A stretch of 64,000 nt of DNA from NCBI RefSeq assembly GCF_900183385.1, contig NZ_FXUT01000001.1, positions 124,001 through 188,000 on the forward strand, written 5' to 3'. Positions 27,880 to 36,705 of this stretch are shown here, in pieces. The notes under the pieces are model-generated. The model did not search any database. It was given only the letters and a program-made list of their open reading frames with translations, and was not told the origin of the DNA. How positions within the stretch are numbered: position 1 is the first letter of the stretch; each line of letters starts with the position of its first letter. The DNA comes from Listeria costaricensis. GTDB lineage: Bacteria; Bacillota; Bacilli; Lactobacillales; Listeriaceae. A program made the position numbers and the translations under genes.

Positions 27880-28145
27880 AACCAGTGACAGAGAAAAGTA
27901 CAAAAATCACTCCATAACAGAGAGAATTTCGGCAGGCTGAGAGAAATTCAATGGTATATTTTTGGAAAGACACTCTGGAGGGTTTGGTCCAACGATTTTT
28001 CTAGTAGACCAAAACGTTTTCCGGCGTTAACGGAATAAGCGGGGGCAGGCTTCATTTTGTCCCAATTAGGGTGGTACCACGGGAATTCAACTCTCGTCCC
28101 TTGTTTTTTCGGAAACAAGGGGCGGGAGTTTTTATTTACTTAGAA
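27880..28145 (+). ncRNA. T-box riboswitch controlling hisS-aspS
   Basis: The T-box core AGGGTGGTACCACGG is at 28068-28082. Stem I can be drawn: lower helix CAGAG (27889-27893) with CTCTG (27973-27977), upper helix CAAAAAT (27901-27907) with ATTTTTG (27958-27964). Between them lie AAAAGTA on the 5' side, containing the conserved AGTA, and GAAA-GAC-A on the 3' side. The specifier in the canonical place is GAC (27969-27971), which is Asp. It overlaps CAC (27971-27973), which is His. The terminator stem begins AACTCTCGTCCC (28089) and ends near 28133 before a T-run. Uncharged tRNA would favour read-through into the operon. Confidence 0.92.
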
Positions 28146-28166
28146 TTAAAGGAGGAGCAGAATGTC

Positions 28167-29462
28167 ATGGAGGAACAAATGATTCTACCACGCGGAACGC
28201 ACGATATTTTACCGAAAGAAGCTGAAAAATGGCATGTGATCGAAGACGCCTTTATGAAATTGTGTCACACATATCAATATGGCGAGATTCGGACGCCTAT
28301 TTTTGAGCATACAGAATTATTTGAACGCGGTGTAGGGGATACGACGGATATTGTCACAAAAGAGATGTATACATTTGCCGATAAAGCTGGCAGAAGTATC
28401 ACTTTGCGCCCAGAAGGCACGGCTTCGGTCGTTCGGGCTTATGTCGAACATAAGTTATTCGGTCAGGTCAACCAACCGGTCAAACTTTATTATAAGGGAC
28501 CGATGTTTCGTTATGAGCGCCCACAAGGCGGCAGACAGCGGCAGTTCAATCAGATGGGTGTTGAGGCGATCGGCAGCTCTGATCCGGCTATTGATGCAGA
28601 AGTCATCTCGCTTGCGATGAACTTTTTCCAAACGCTTGGGCTGCAGAATATCGAGCTGGTCATTAACAGTTTGGGAGATAAGGGAAGCAGACAGAAGCAC
28701 CGTGAGGCACTGATTGCTCATTTTGAACCTAGCATTGATGAATTTTGCGCGGATTGTCATGAGCGGCTTTATAAAAATCCGCTGCGCATTCTTGACTGTA
28801 AGAAAGATCACGATCACCCGCTCATTCAGTCGGCACCTTCCATTTTAGACTTTTTAAATGAAGAATCGACGGCTTATTTTGAAAAGGTGAAGGCCTATTT
28901 AGATGTGGTAGGGATTTCTTATCGCGTGGATCCTACGCTTGTCCGAGGGTTGGATTACTACAACCACACTTGTTTTGAGATTATGAGTGCGGAAAAAGAA
29001 TTCGGCGCGCAAATGACTCTTTGCGGTGGCGGGCGTTATCACGGTCTGGTAGAGGAATTTGGTGGACCTGAAACACCTGGGATCGGCTTTGGTATTGGGG
29101 TAGAACGTATTTTGATCGTGCTTGAAAAAGCGGGAATCACACTTCCAGCTGAGCCGGGACTTGACTGCTACTTAATCACTGCACAGCCAGAAGCTGAGGC
29201 GAAAGCAGTGGAGTTGATGGCGCGTCTAAGAAAACAGCAGATCGTGGCTGAGAAAGACTATATGGGACGTAAAATGAAGGCGCAGCTGAAAGACGCCAAC
29301 CGAAAAAATGCCCGTTTTACCATTATTATTGGTGAAACAGAAATTGATCAGAAAGCTTACCAGCTGAAAGATATGGCGACAGGCGAGCAAGTAGAAGTGG
29401 CTGAAGAGAAATTGGCAGCAGAATTGATCAGATTGCTTGAAGGGGAGGAACATAACGAATGA
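28167..29462 (+). CDS. hisS: Histidyl-tRNA synthetase
   Basis: 431-aa class II synthetase that charges tRNA-His. Motif 1 region ([15 protein letters not shown]), motif 2 ([17 protein letters not shown]), the histidine-specific sequence [15 protein letters not shown] and motif 3 ([12 protein letters not shown]) are present, with the anticodon-binding domain at about 335-425. I chose ATG 28167 after AAAGGAGGAG. The frame reaches back to 28071 but that lies inside the T-box. ATG 28179 is an alternative. The last 4 bases overlap aspS. Confidence 0.97.
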   Translation: MEEQMILPRGTHDILPKEAEKWHVIEDAFMKLCHTYQYGEIRTPIFEHTELFERGVGDTTDIVTKEMYTFADKAGRSITLRPEGTASVVRAYVEHKLFGQVNQPVKLYYKGPMFRYERPQGGRQRQFNQMGVEAIGSSDPAIDAEVISLAMNFFQTLGLQNIELVINSLGDKGSRQKHREALIAHFEPSIDEFCADCHERLYKNPLRILDCKKDHDHPLIQSAPSILDFLNEESTAYFEKVKAYLDVVGISYRVDPTLVRGLDYYNHTCFEIMSAEKEFGAQMTLCGGGRYHGLVEEFGGPETPGIGFGIGVERILIVLEKAGITLPAEPGLDCYLITAQPEAEAKAVELMARLRKQQIVAEKDYMGRKMKAQLKDANRKNARFTIIIGETEIDQKAYQLKDMATGEQVEVAEEKLAAELIRLLEGEEHNE

Positions 29463-31237
29463 AAAAGCGGACGATTTATTGTGGAAAAGTGACAGAAGAG
29501 TGGATTGGTCAGGAAGTTGTCTTGCATGGTTGGGTTCAAAAGAGACGCGATTTGGGCGGGCTGATTTTTATTGATCTCAGAGATCGTGAAGGTATGGTGC
29601 AGGTCGTTTTCAATCCTGAGTTATCACAGGAGGCCTTGGCAGTTGCAGAAACGATTCGCAGTGAATATGTGATTACTATCAAGGGGAAAGTGGCAGCACG
29701 CGACGCAGCAGTTGTCAACGAGAAGATTGCGACAGGAAAAGTGGAAGTTTTGGCAGAAGAAGTGACGGTTTTAAATGGCTCCAAAACGCCGCCTTTCTAT
29801 ATTGAAGATGGTGTCAATGTTTCCGACGAGCTTCGTTTGAAATATCGCTATTTGGATTTACGTCGTCCTGAGATGCAGCAGATTTTTAAAATGCGTCATC
29901 TGGTCACACAGACGTTCCGCGAAACATTGAACCGATTGGGCTTCTATGATATTGAAACGCCTTATTTGACAAAAAGTACCCCAGAAGGAGCGCGCGATTA
30001 TTTGGTGCCAAGCCGGGTATATCCGGGCAGCTTCTATGCTTTGCCGCAGTCTCCGCAAATTTTGAAACAGCTTCTGATGGCTTCTGGTTTTGATAAATAT
30101 TATCAAATCGTCCGCTGCTTCCGTGATGAAGACTTGCGTGGTGACAGACAGCCGGAATTTACGCAGATCGACTTGGAAACGAGCTTCCTCAGCAAGGAAG
30201 AAATTCAAGAAATGACAGAGGAGATGCTTGTGGCGGTTGTCAAGGCGGTCAAAGGGGTCGAACTGAAACGACCGTTTGCACGAATGCGTTATGATGAAGC
30301 AATGGACCGGTTTGGTAGTGACAAGCCGGATGTGCGTTTTGGACTAGAACTTAAAGATGTGTCGGATATTGTGGCAGAGCTTGAATTTAAAGTCTTTTCT
30401 GGCGCGGTTGCATCTGGTGGCAAGGTCAAAGCGATCAATGCCAAACAAGCGGCTGATAAGTATTCGCGTAAGGAAATCGACGCATTGGGTGCCTTTACGG
30501 CCAACTACGGAGCCAAAGGGCTGGCATGGCTGAAAGTGGAAGACGGCGCGTTGAAAGGCCCGATTGCTAAATTTTTCGATGAGGATGCCGCTGCTCTTTT
30601 GATGGCAAAACTGGAAGCAGAAACAGGCGACTTGCTGCTTTTCGTTGCTGATAAGGAAGCCGTTGTCGCGGCTTCACTTGGCGCTTTGCGGAATAAACTC
30701 GGCAAGGAGCTTGAACTGATCGATGAGTCGGCTTTGGCTTTCTTGTGGGTGACAGACTGGCCGCTGTTTGAATATGATGAGGAAGCAGAACGCTATGTGG
30801 CGGCGCATCATCCGTTTACTTTGCCGCGCGAGGAGGACATTGCGCGACTTAGTACAGAGCCGGAAAAAGCAATGGCTGAGGCCTATGACATTGTCTTGAA
30901 TGGCTATGAAATCGGTGGCGGCTCACTGCGGATTTACAAAAAAGAGGTGCAGCAGCAAATGTTCCGTGCCCTTGGCTTTACAGATGAAGAAGCAAACGAA
31001 CAATTTGGCTTTTTACTGGAAGCATTGGAATATGGTACGCCTCCTCATGGCGGGATTGCACTAGGGCTTGACCGGATCGTGATGATTCTGGCTGGCCGGA
31101 CGAATTTGCGCGACACGATTGCCTTCCCTAAAACAGGCAGTGCAGTCGATCTGTTGACAAATGCGCCAAGTGAGGTAGCAAGCGCACAATTAGCTGAGTT
31201 AAAAATTCAACCGATACAAAAACAGACGCAAGAATAA
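29459..31237 (+). CDS. aspS: Aspartyl-tRNA synthetase
   Basis: 592-aa class II bacterial-type AspRS. An N-terminal OB anticodon domain (about 15-105, with [24 protein letters not shown] beginning near 17 in the family pattern), catalytic motifs ([22 protein letters not shown]), the GAD insertion (about 290-420) and motif 3 ([13 protein letters not shown]) are visible. It overlaps the hisS stop by 4 bases (ATGA), and both are under the T-box. Residues decisive for tRNA-Asn misacylation cannot be judged by eye. Confidence 0.98.
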   Translation: MKKRTIYCGKVTEEWIGQEVVLHGWVQKRRDLGGLIFIDLRDREGMVQVVFNPELSQEALAVAETIRSEYVITIKGKVAARDAAVVNEKIATGKVEVLAEEVTVLNGSKTPPFYIEDGVNVSDELRLKYRYLDLRRPEMQQIFKMRHLVTQTFRETLNRLGFYDIETPYLTKSTPEGARDYLVPSRVYPGSFYALPQSPQILKQLLMASGFDKYYQIVRCFRDEDLRGDRQPEFTQIDLETSFLSKEEIQEMTEEMLVAVVKAVKGVELKRPFARMRYDEAMDRFGSDKPDVRFGLELKDVSDIVAELEFKVFSGAVASGGKVKAINAKQAADKYSRKEIDALGAFTANYGAKGLAWLKVEDGALKGPIAKFFDEDAAALLMAKLEAETGDLLLFVADKEAVVAASLGALRNKLGKELELIDESALAFLWVTDWPLFEYDEEAERYVAAHHPFTLPREEDIARLSTEPEKAMAEAYDIVLNGYEIGGGSLRIYKKEVQQQMFRALGFTDEEANEQFGFLLEALEYGTPPHGGIALGLDRIVMILAGRTNLRDTIAFPKTGSAVDLLTNAPSEVASAQLAELKIQPIQKQTQE

Positions 31238-31257
31238 AAAATTTTTTTCGCATACAA

Positions 31258-31307
31258 AAACAGGTAAGAAAACGCATTTACTGGTTTTCTTGCCTGTTTG
31301 TTTTTTT
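31258..31307 (+). terminator. hisS-aspS terminator
   Basis: 16-bp stem AAACAGGTAAGAAAAC / GTTTTCTTGCCTGTTT (one G-U pair) and a following T-run. Confidence 0.9.
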
Positions 31308-31366
31308 GTAAGATTATAATAAGAAAAATAGTGTAACGATTGTTAGGATAGTTGCATGAAACGGCG

Positions 31367-31873
31367 TCAACAGATCGATGATTGTGTGGACATAGACGTA
31401 TTGCGCTCTTTTTCCTTTTTGCAAATAGGTAATGTCCTCACTGAGTGCGCCTGGTTTTGCTTGAAATTGCTGAATAAGTTTAAAAAAATCTCCATGTCTA
31501 TAAAACTACAGTCAATTTCCGTCAAAGCATGCTTATCGTGAAAAATCAGTACCATCGTGGCCGAACGTTTTCCACTTGGGTGAGAGTATTTATAATGGAT
31601 GATCCCGACTTTTTTAAGAACAATGGTTGTCGTTTTAAATAACGTATGGCAGACCAAATGCTTGCGATCTATGCATATCCATTTTAAAGGGATAGATAAA
31701 AGCTGCCATGCCAAACTGAGAAGAATCAGCCCAATAAATAGGATGAAAAATTTGATTTCGCCCGTATCATTTGTGGTAATCTGAACGATAAGTGTCAGAG
31801 CGACTATCCAAGCTAACGAAAGATGCGTGCATATCGTTCCTGTGATTTTGTATTTTCCTGTATAAAATTTCAT
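31367..31873 (-). CDS. Two-helix membrane protein of unknown function
   Basis: 168 aa. Two hydrophobic helices (about residues 13-33 and 40-62) are followed by a soluble part with a beta pattern (WICIDRKHLVCHTLFKTTTIVLKKVG begins near 65), similar in layout to EbsA-like or PH-domain membrane proteins. The C-terminal end is Lys/Ser-rich and Cys-ending. ATG 31873 has AAAGGTG upstream. I do not recognise the family with confidence. It occupies the position after aspS where L. monocytogenes has a small hypothetical gene. Confidence 0.6.
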   Translation of the reverse strand: MKFYTGKYKITGTICTHLSLAWIVALTLIVQITTNDTGEIKFFILFIGLILLSLAWQLLSIPLKWICIDRKHLVCHTLFKTTTIVLKKVGIIHYKYSHPSGKRSATMVLIFHDKHALTEIDCSFIDMEIFLNLFSNFKQNQAHSVRTLPICKKEKERNTSMSTQSSIC

Positions 31874-31892
31874 CGTTGCACCTTTTTGATCG

Positions 31893-31932
31893 ATTAAAAA
31901 TAAAATCCCTCAAACAATACTGCTGAGGGATT
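31893..31932 (-). terminator. Terminator of the ClC channel gene
   Basis: Minus-strand stem AATCCCTCA/TGAGGGATT followed by TTTATTTTT. Confidence 0.75.
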
Positions 31933-31967
31933 CAAATAAAATATTCGACTGTTCAATCGTGTAGATT

Positions 31968-33224
31968 CTATGCTTGTGTGTTCTTCACGCGGCGTGCTTG
32001 GATTTTATGCCAGACATCACGCCATTTACCGGTTGCTAGATATGCTGCGATAAAGAGAATCGGCCAAAGCGGAATGGGGAAGAAGCCTAAGAAAAGAAGG
32101 GCTACAACCATTGGGTTATCTAGAATAACGGCGCTGGCACTAGCTGCAATCACGGCCACGATAAAAATCGGATCAACCGGAATGAAAGAAGCAAAAGCAA
32201 ATCCGAGCGCGACACTACTGAACATGGCAGGGAAAATGTGTCCGCCTAGCCAGCCAGTTTTCAAACAAAGTTTTGTAACCGCCAGTTTGACAAAAGCAAT
32301 TATAAAGAGCATTAGTGTTGTATAAATGCTATATTCGGCGGCTAGCTCTTTAAAGCCATGTTCGCCGGAAAATAAGCTGTAGGGAACAAAAATGCCGGCA
32401 AGGCCAAGCAGAATCCCCCCAATAATCGCTAACAACACGGTTGCATTTTTCACTTTTTGCAAGCAGAAATCGAAAAACTTACCGAACCATTCATAAACCT
32501 TGCCAAAATATTTGCCAATAAAAAGTAGTGGAACAAAGAGTAACAGATCCCACCATGAAAAAGCTGTTTTCCCAAGCATGCCGACAAATGGCTCGTTTCC
32601 TTGCAATGCAATTAAAAGAAGGAAAGTGCCGCTTCCGGCAAAAATCGACAATAGATAAACAATGACTTTCTTTTTATGAAAAGCGGGTTGATCTTTCGGG
32701 GCATTTTCTACAGTTGTCGCAAGCCCAGCGAACGGTGAAACGAAAATCGTGGAAATCATAACACCGATTGAAAACTCCGTAAAGTCTTCGCGTTCCTGAA
32801 AAGTAAAACGCATTTTGTCGCCGACCCATGTAATAAGTGCCGCACAAATACTTGTTAACGCTGCTTCTGGTCCTAGACTTGCACCGAACATTAAAATAAT
32901 CAGCGCAGCTAAAAAGTGCTTCCACATATCACTGTAGCCAACTCGTTTTGTCTTTTTAAACTCACCAAAAACCTGAAAAATCTGGTGTGGATACGGTCCG
33001 ATGTATTTTTGTACCAGCCCGACCACGACACCACCAAATGTACAGACAACAAGTGGCCAGTACCACGGGTTTCCAGCTAAATCCGGCAAGAATGTCCACC
33101 AGAAATCAATGAGCTGATTCATTAAGAAGACAAAGATGAAGGCAATCAAACCAACTACTGCCCCTAAAATAACGCCGTAAACTGCTAAAAAAGACTGAAG
33201 TTTTATTCTCACGTAGCTTATCAC
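31968..33224 (-). CDS. ClC-family chloride channel/transporter
   Basis: 418-aa polytopic membrane protein with about ten hydrophobic segments. The ClC-type motif GASLGPEAALTSI (about residues 113-125) carries the conserved Gly-Pro-Glu with the gating glutamate. A later GGHIFPAMFSSVALG fits the second ion-binding loop (GxFxP-like). The first selectivity motif GSGIP is not evident, so this belongs to a divergent ClC branch. Ion selectivity, and channel versus H+/Cl- exchange, cannot be told. It is a single-gene unit with its own terminator, in an accessory minus-strand stretch. Confidence 0.85.
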   Translation of the reverse strand: MISYVRIKLQSFLAVYGVILGAVVGLIAFIFVFLMNQLIDFWWTFLPDLAGNPWYWPLVVCTFGGVVVGLVQKYIGPYPHQIFQVFGEFKKTKRVGYSDMWKHFLAALIILMFGASLGPEAALTSICAALITWVGDKMRFTFQEREDFTEFSIGVMISTIFVSPFAGLATTVENAPKDQPAFHKKKVIVYLLSIFAGSGTFLLLIALQGNEPFVGMLGKTAFSWWDLLLFVPLLFIGKYFGKVYEWFGKFFDFCLQKVKNATVLLAIIGGILLGLAGIFVPYSLFSGEHGFKELAAEYSIYTTLMLFIIAFVKLAVTKLCLKTGWLGGHIFPAMFSSVALGFAFASFIPVDPIFIVAVIAASASAVILDNPMVVALLFLGFFPIPLWPILFIAAYLATGKWRDVWHKIQARRVKNTQA

Positions 33225-33285
33225 TCCTTTACATCAATAATTACCATTATACTAAAAAAACAGCTTTTCGACTAGTATTCCAATT

Positions 33286-33330
33286 AAAAAAGCTTCCAAA
33301 ACGGTGAAATAATCGTCTTGAAAGCTTTTA
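33286..33330 (-). terminator. Terminator of the 127-aa protein gene
   Basis: Minus-strand stem AAAGCTTTCAAGACG / CGTTTTGGAAGCTTT followed by a T-run. Confidence 0.7.
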
Positions 33331-33334
33331 AGTC

Positions 33335-33718
33335 TTAATAATCGAGTGCTTCGATTTGTTCGATATCTACATCATTGACTAAAAGTCCTTGGTTGGCCTC
33401 GTTCGACCAGAAGGGCCCGTCCAGTTTTTGTTTCTGTTTATCCGACAGTTTATTTTTATCATAAAAGACTGCCTTGATATTATAATGTTGGCCGGTTTTG
33501 ACCGCGTTCCAATCATCTTTGGAAAGTGAAAGTGTGACGATCGTATCGCCAGCGCCGTCAATGCGGCCCTTCACCTGATAATCATCTGTTTTTTTATCTA
33601 CTATATAATTAAAAGAAACCTCTACTTTGGATTTTTCATGATTATAGTAAAGGTAACCTGCGCCAAGTAATAAGGCAGCAATAATGGTGAAAATGGGGAT
33701 TTTACGCATTACAGCCAT
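33335..33718 (-). CDS. Membrane-anchored extracytoplasmic protein of unknown function
   Basis: 127 aa. An N-terminal hydrophobic helix (about residues 8-24, with MRKIPIF before it) acts as an uncleaved anchor or signal peptide. A soluble domain of about 95 residues follows, with alternating beta strands (KVEVSFNYIVDKK, DTIVTLSLSKDDWNAVK). No Cys lipobox is present. I recognise no family. ATG 33718 has GGAGG close upstream (GGAGGCG on the minus strand). A single-gene unit between glnK and the ClC gene. Confidence 0.65.
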   Translation of the reverse strand: MAVMRKIPIFTIIAALLLGAGYLYYNHEKSKVEVSFNYIVDKKTDDYQVKGRIDGAGDTIVTLSLSKDDWNAVKTGQHYNIKAVFYDKNKLSDKQKQKLDGPFWSNEANQGLLVNDVDIEQIEALDY

Positions 33719-33845
33719 CGCGCCTCCAATCTAAAAATACATTCCTTTCCCATTATAAGCGGTTTAGGTCCGTTGGGGAAGTCGAAAACATGATTTCTCA
33801 TTGTATTTTTAGAAAATGTGCAGGATTATTCACGATTTTGCCATT

Positions 33846-34211
33846 TTATTTGGTGGGAGAATCTTGTAGCGCGGCCATACCCGTTTCGCCCGTGCTGATT
33901 TTTACGACCTCTGCAAGCGGATAGATGAACACTTTGCCGTCGCCAGGTTCGCCTGTACGAAGGGTTTCTTTGACGACACGAAGCACATCTTCAACCGGAA
34001 CGGTACTGACAACGATTTCGATTTTCATGCGTTCATGCACATTACTTTCTTTTTTTGTGCCGCGATACAGCTCGATTAGCCCTTTTTCAAGCCCGGTTCC
34101 GAGCGCTTTCGTCACGGTTAGACCACTGACACCGATTTTTGCTAGTTCTTTTTGGAAAATTTCAAAGCGGTTTGGACGTGTGATAATTTCGATCTTTGTT
34201 AATGTGCTCAT
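33846..34211 (-). CDS. glnK: Nitrogen regulatory PII-type protein GlnK
   Basis: 121 aa. PII trimers sense ATP/ADP and 2-oxoglutarate and block AmtB. Family motifs IEIITRPNRFEIFQKEL, GLIELYRG (T-loop with the Tyr51-equivalent) and GEPGDGKVFIYPL are visible. The T-loop after YRG (TKKESNVHERMKIEIV) differs from the enteric GlnB/GlnK sequence, as in other Firmicutes that do not uridylylate PII. It starts 14 bases after amtB and is in the same operon. Confidence 0.95.
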   Translation of the reverse strand: MSTLTKIEIITRPNRFEIFQKELAKIGVSGLTVTKALGTGLEKGLIELYRGTKKESNVHERMKIEIVVSTVPVEDVLRVVKETLRTGEPGDGKVFIYPLAEVVKISTGETGMAALQDSPTK

Positions 34212-34225
34212 TTTTTTGACCCCCT

Positions 34226-35431
34226 TTAGTCCTGATAGGCTTTTTCGCCGTGAAGCGTTAAATCCAGCCCTTTAAATTCTTGGTCTTCATTGACGCGAAT
34301 TGGAACGAAAAGTTTGATAATCATGACGATGAGTGCTGTCATGATGGCCACAAAGACAATTGTTATGCCAATGGCTGCCAGTTGTTTGAAAAGCAGGGAA
34401 GCCCCGCCGTAGAAGAGTCCATCAGCGCCTGCCGGATTGATTTTTGTTGTGGCGAAAAGTCCAGTGGCGATACCGCCCCAGATTCCACCAATCCCGTGCA
34501 GCCCAAACGCATCTAGTGCATCATCATATTTGACCTTGCCTTTCAGCCAGAAGACGCCCCAGAAGCAAATCGCCCCGCCAAGAAAGCCAATCAGCATGGC
34601 ACTTGGAACCGTCACGAAACCAGCTGCCGGCGTGATCGACACTAGCCCTGCGATCGCCCCAGAAATGGTCCCAAGCATTGTCGGGCGCTTATTGATTAGC
34701 CATTCAACCGCACACCAGCCAATAATCCCAGCCGCTGCCGCAGTGTTCGTATTGACGAAAGCTGCCATCGCCACATTGTCGATCGTCAGTGCGCTGCCAA
34801 CATTGAAGCCATACCAGCCGAACCAGACGAGGATGCCACCAATCAAAGCAAGCGGCAGATTGTGCGGAGAGGCAGTATCGGCCTCTTTTCGGCGTCCAAT
34901 CATGATTGCCAGAACGAGCCCGGTCACCCCTGAACTGATATGCACGACATTTCCGCCAGCAAAGTCGAGTGCCCCCATTTCACGAAGGAAACCGCCATCG
35001 CCCCAAACCCAGTGTGCAACAGGTGTGTAGACAAGCAGTGACCACAGGATGATAAATAACAGGTAAGCAACAAAATTCATCCGCTCGGCAAATGCGCCGG
35101 AGATAATAGCGACGGTCAAAATGGCAAATGTCATTTGGAACATCATAAACAGAATATGCGGAATGGCGTCACTATACAAATCGTTTGGAGCGAAGCCGAC
35201 CTGTTGCAGCATGCTCCATTCAAAGCCGCCAATGAAGCCGTTTCCTGGAGAAAAAGCTAACGAATAGCCAATTGTGACCCACAAGATGGAAATGATGGCC
35301 ATAGAGCTAAAGCTGTACATTGCTGTGCTCAGTACATTTTTTCGCCGAACCATTCCTCCGTAAAATAGGGCAATCCCTGGTGTCATAAGCCAAACAAGCA
35401 ATGTACAAAAGAACATAAAGACAGATTCCAT
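34226..35431 (-). CDS. amtB: Ammonium transporter AmtB/NrgA
   Basis: 401-aa, 11-helix ammonium channel. Conserved parts include GIALFYGGMVRRKN, DFAGGNVVHISSGVTGL (with the pore His), WFGWYGFNVGSAL and DALDAFGLHGIGGIWGG (second pore His). I prefer ATG 35431, which has AAAAGGAG at an 8-base distance. The TTG at 35437 is only 2 bases from that site. Two GlnR/TnrA-type boxes upstream indicate nitrogen control. Co-transcribed with glnK. Confidence 0.97.
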   Translation of the reverse strand: MESVFMFFCTLLVWLMTPGIALFYGGMVRRKNVLSTAMYSFSSMAIISILWVTIGYSLAFSPGNGFIGGFEWSMLQQVGFAPNDLYSDAIPHILFMMFQMTFAILTVAIISGAFAERMNFVAYLLFIILWSLLVYTPVAHWVWGDGGFLREMGALDFAGGNVVHISSGVTGLVLAIMIGRRKEADTASPHNLPLALIGGILVWFGWYGFNVGSALTIDNVAMAAFVNTNTAAAAGIIGWCAVEWLINKRPTMLGTISGAIAGLVSITPAAGFVTVPSAMLIGFLGGAICFWGVFWLKGKVKYDDALDAFGLHGIGGIWGGIATGLFATTKINPAGADGLFYGGASLLFKQLAAIGITIVFVAIMTALIVMIIKLFVPIRVNEDQEFKGLDLTLHGEKAYQD

Positions 35432-35448
35432 ATCCAACTCTCCTTTTA

Positions 35449-35465
35449 TGTTAGATAAACTAACA
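35449..35465. promoter_or_regulatory. GlnR/TnrA box 1 of amtB-glnK
   Basis: TGTTAGATAAACTAACA fits the consensus TGTNA-N7-TNACA exactly. It lies 18 bases before the amtB ATG, downstream of the predicted transcription start, a position suited to repression. Confidence 0.85.
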
Positions 35466-35488
35466 TTAAATATTTTATTTATGGACCT

Positions 35489-35516
35489 ATCATACCGGAT
35501 AATTTTTAAATTGCAA
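35489..35516 (-). promoter_or_regulatory. amtB-glnK promoter
   Basis: On the minus strand: -35 TTGCAA (35511-35516), 16-base spacer, -10 TATGAT (35489-35494). It lies between the two GlnR/TnrA boxes. Confidence 0.55.
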
Positions 35517-35542
35517 GACTTTTTGATTTATTTTGTAAATTT

Positions 35543-35559
35543 TGTTAGATAATCTAACA
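35543..35559. promoter_or_regulatory. GlnR/TnrA box 2 of amtB-glnK
   Basis: TGTTAGATAATCTAACA is a perfect palindrome and an exact consensus match. It lies 27 bases upstream of the -35 box, so it may be an activator or cooperative site. Confidence 0.85.
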
Positions 35560-35668
35560 GAAAACGCTTTCGAGTGAACTGTGGTCTAGACAGGTTTTGC
35601 ATAAAAATGGGGAATTGATGGGAGCTTAAACAGAAAAAAGTAGATGAGCGGTTATGGATAAAAAGGAC

Positions 35669-35698
35669 TTGCTTAATAATGGCACGTAGCGATATGAT
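35669..35698 (+). promoter_or_regulatory. Promoter of the ArsD-like gene
   Basis: -35 TTGCTT (35669-35674), 18-base spacer, -10 TATGAT (35693-35698). Confidence 0.5.
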
Positions 35699-35749
35699 AC
35701 AGTTGTAGAGAACAAGTTTAAAACCAGCTGGAGGATGTGACAGAGGAAA

Positions 35750-36079
35750 ATGATTCAAATTCAATATTTTTACTCCCCAGAAAATGAGTCTGAAGTAAAT
35801 CTTGAAGTATGGCGCTTTTTGGAGAATCGTAGTGAAGAGTTGCGGCAGATTTATTATGAACACACGGGAAACCAATTTGAGGTGCAATTAACAAAAGTGA
35901 CAGAAGACGATCGAAAAGAGCTTCCCGAGCAAGTTAGGGAGCTAATAACGAAGGATCGGGAGGCTTTACCGATCTTAGTGGTAGACGGAAAAATTTACAA
36001 ATATGGGATATTTTCTATAACGGAGGCTGTGGAAGATATTCTGGCTATTGCCGTATCGATCCAAATAGAGGAAGATTAG
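35750..36079 (+). CDS. Small thioredoxin-fold/ArsD-like protein of unknown function
   Basis: 109 aa. The segment LPILVVDGKIYKYGIFSI (about residues 74-91) matches the beta-strand and loop of ArsD and related thioredoxin-fold proteins (LPxLLVDG...). The paired cysteines of true ArsD are absent; the protein has no Cys at all, so metalloid binding is unlikely. It is acidic. ATG 35750 follows AGAGGAAA. It has its own promoter between amtB and cymR. The function is unknown. Confidence 0.65.
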   Translation: MIQIQYFYSPENESEVNLEVWRFLENRSEELRQIYYEHTGNQFEVQLTKVTEDDRKELPEQVRELITKDREALPILVVDGKIYKYGIFSITEAVEDILAIAVSIQIEED

Positions 36080-36101
36080 GACAAAGATATTTTGAAAAAT
36101 A

Positions 36102-36163
36102 AAAAAACCTGAGATCAAGTAGTAAAGCCATTTTTATAATGGGCTGTTACATGATTTCAGGTT
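36102..36163. terminator. Terminator between the ArsD-like gene and cymR
   Basis: A long imperfect hairpin (left arm starts AACCTGAGATCA, right arm ends TGATTTCAGGTT). On the minus strand it is followed by TTTTTTTATTTTT, so it mainly serves cymR. The plus-side T-run is weak. Confidence 0.7.
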
Positions 36164-36186
36164 CTTTCTATCTGCGCTTTTTTCAC

Positions 36187-36609
36187 TTAAATGTAAAACA
36201 TATAGCCATCTGTTTGATCCTGGTCATTTTCATGCGCGAGCAAATCTTCCAGCGTTGTGTTATCCAGTACATTTTTCACAGCATCACGCATCAGTGTCCA
36301 AAGTTCGCGCTGAGCCCGTTCCTCGTCCTCCATTGTTTCCACAAGGACAATCGGCCCTTCCAGCGTGCGGATCACATCGCCCGTCGTGATGTCAGCAGGA
36401 TCCCCGTTTAAAATGTAACCTCCATGAGCGCCACGGATGCTTTTGACGATGCCGGCATTGCGAAGCGGTCCAACAAGCTGTTCTAAATAATGCTCAGACA
36501 GGTTTTTGGATTCAGCAATGCTGCGGAGCGAAATCGGGCCATCGCCGATCTTACGTGCCAGCTCCAGTGTGATGGTCAACCCGTAGCGGCCTTTTGTCGT
36601 GATTTTCAT
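36187..36609 (-). CDS. cymR: Rrf2-family cysteine metabolism repressor CymR
   Basis: 140-aa winged-helix regulator. MKITTKGRYGLTITLELA and LVGPLRNAGIVKSIRGAHGGY are classic Rrf2 sequences. There are no conserved Cys residues for an Fe-S cluster, which separates it from IscR and fits CymR, the sulfur/cysteine repressor that works with CysK in Bacillales. It diverges from rarA, the usual CymR neighbourhood. iscS and mnmA, which consume cysteine sulfur, lie 2-3 kb away. Confidence 0.9.
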   Translation of the reverse strand: MKITTKGRYGLTITLELARKIGDGPISLRSIAESKNLSEHYLEQLVGPLRNAGIVKSIRGAHGGYILNGDPADITTGDVIRTLEGPIVLVETMEDEERAQRELWTLMRDAVKNVLDNTTLEDLLAHENDQDQTDGYMFYI

Positions 36610-36678
36610 TTAATTTCTAACCTCCAACTAAACATATCCAGTAACACGGATTTCTTCGACTATTATAACCAACTTGCA

Positions 36679-36705
36679 GGAAGCATGCAATGAAAGAGTG
36701 CTTCC
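36679..36705. promoter_or_regulatory. Inverted repeat in the cymR-rarA intergenic region
   Basis: GGAAGCA-N13-TGCTTCC covers the rarA -35 region. It could be an operator or a hairpin at the end of an incoming transcript. Confidence 0.35.

Noticed and set aside
28071-28166. N-terminal extension of HisRS into the T-box
   Set aside because: The added codons lie in the T-box core and terminator; the ribosome binding site at 28148-28157 selects ATG 28167.
35528-35887. 119-codon minus-strand frame upstream of amtB
   Set aside because: It overlaps a GlnR/TnrA box and the ArsD-like coding gene, has no ribosome binding site, and its composition looks like a shadow frame.
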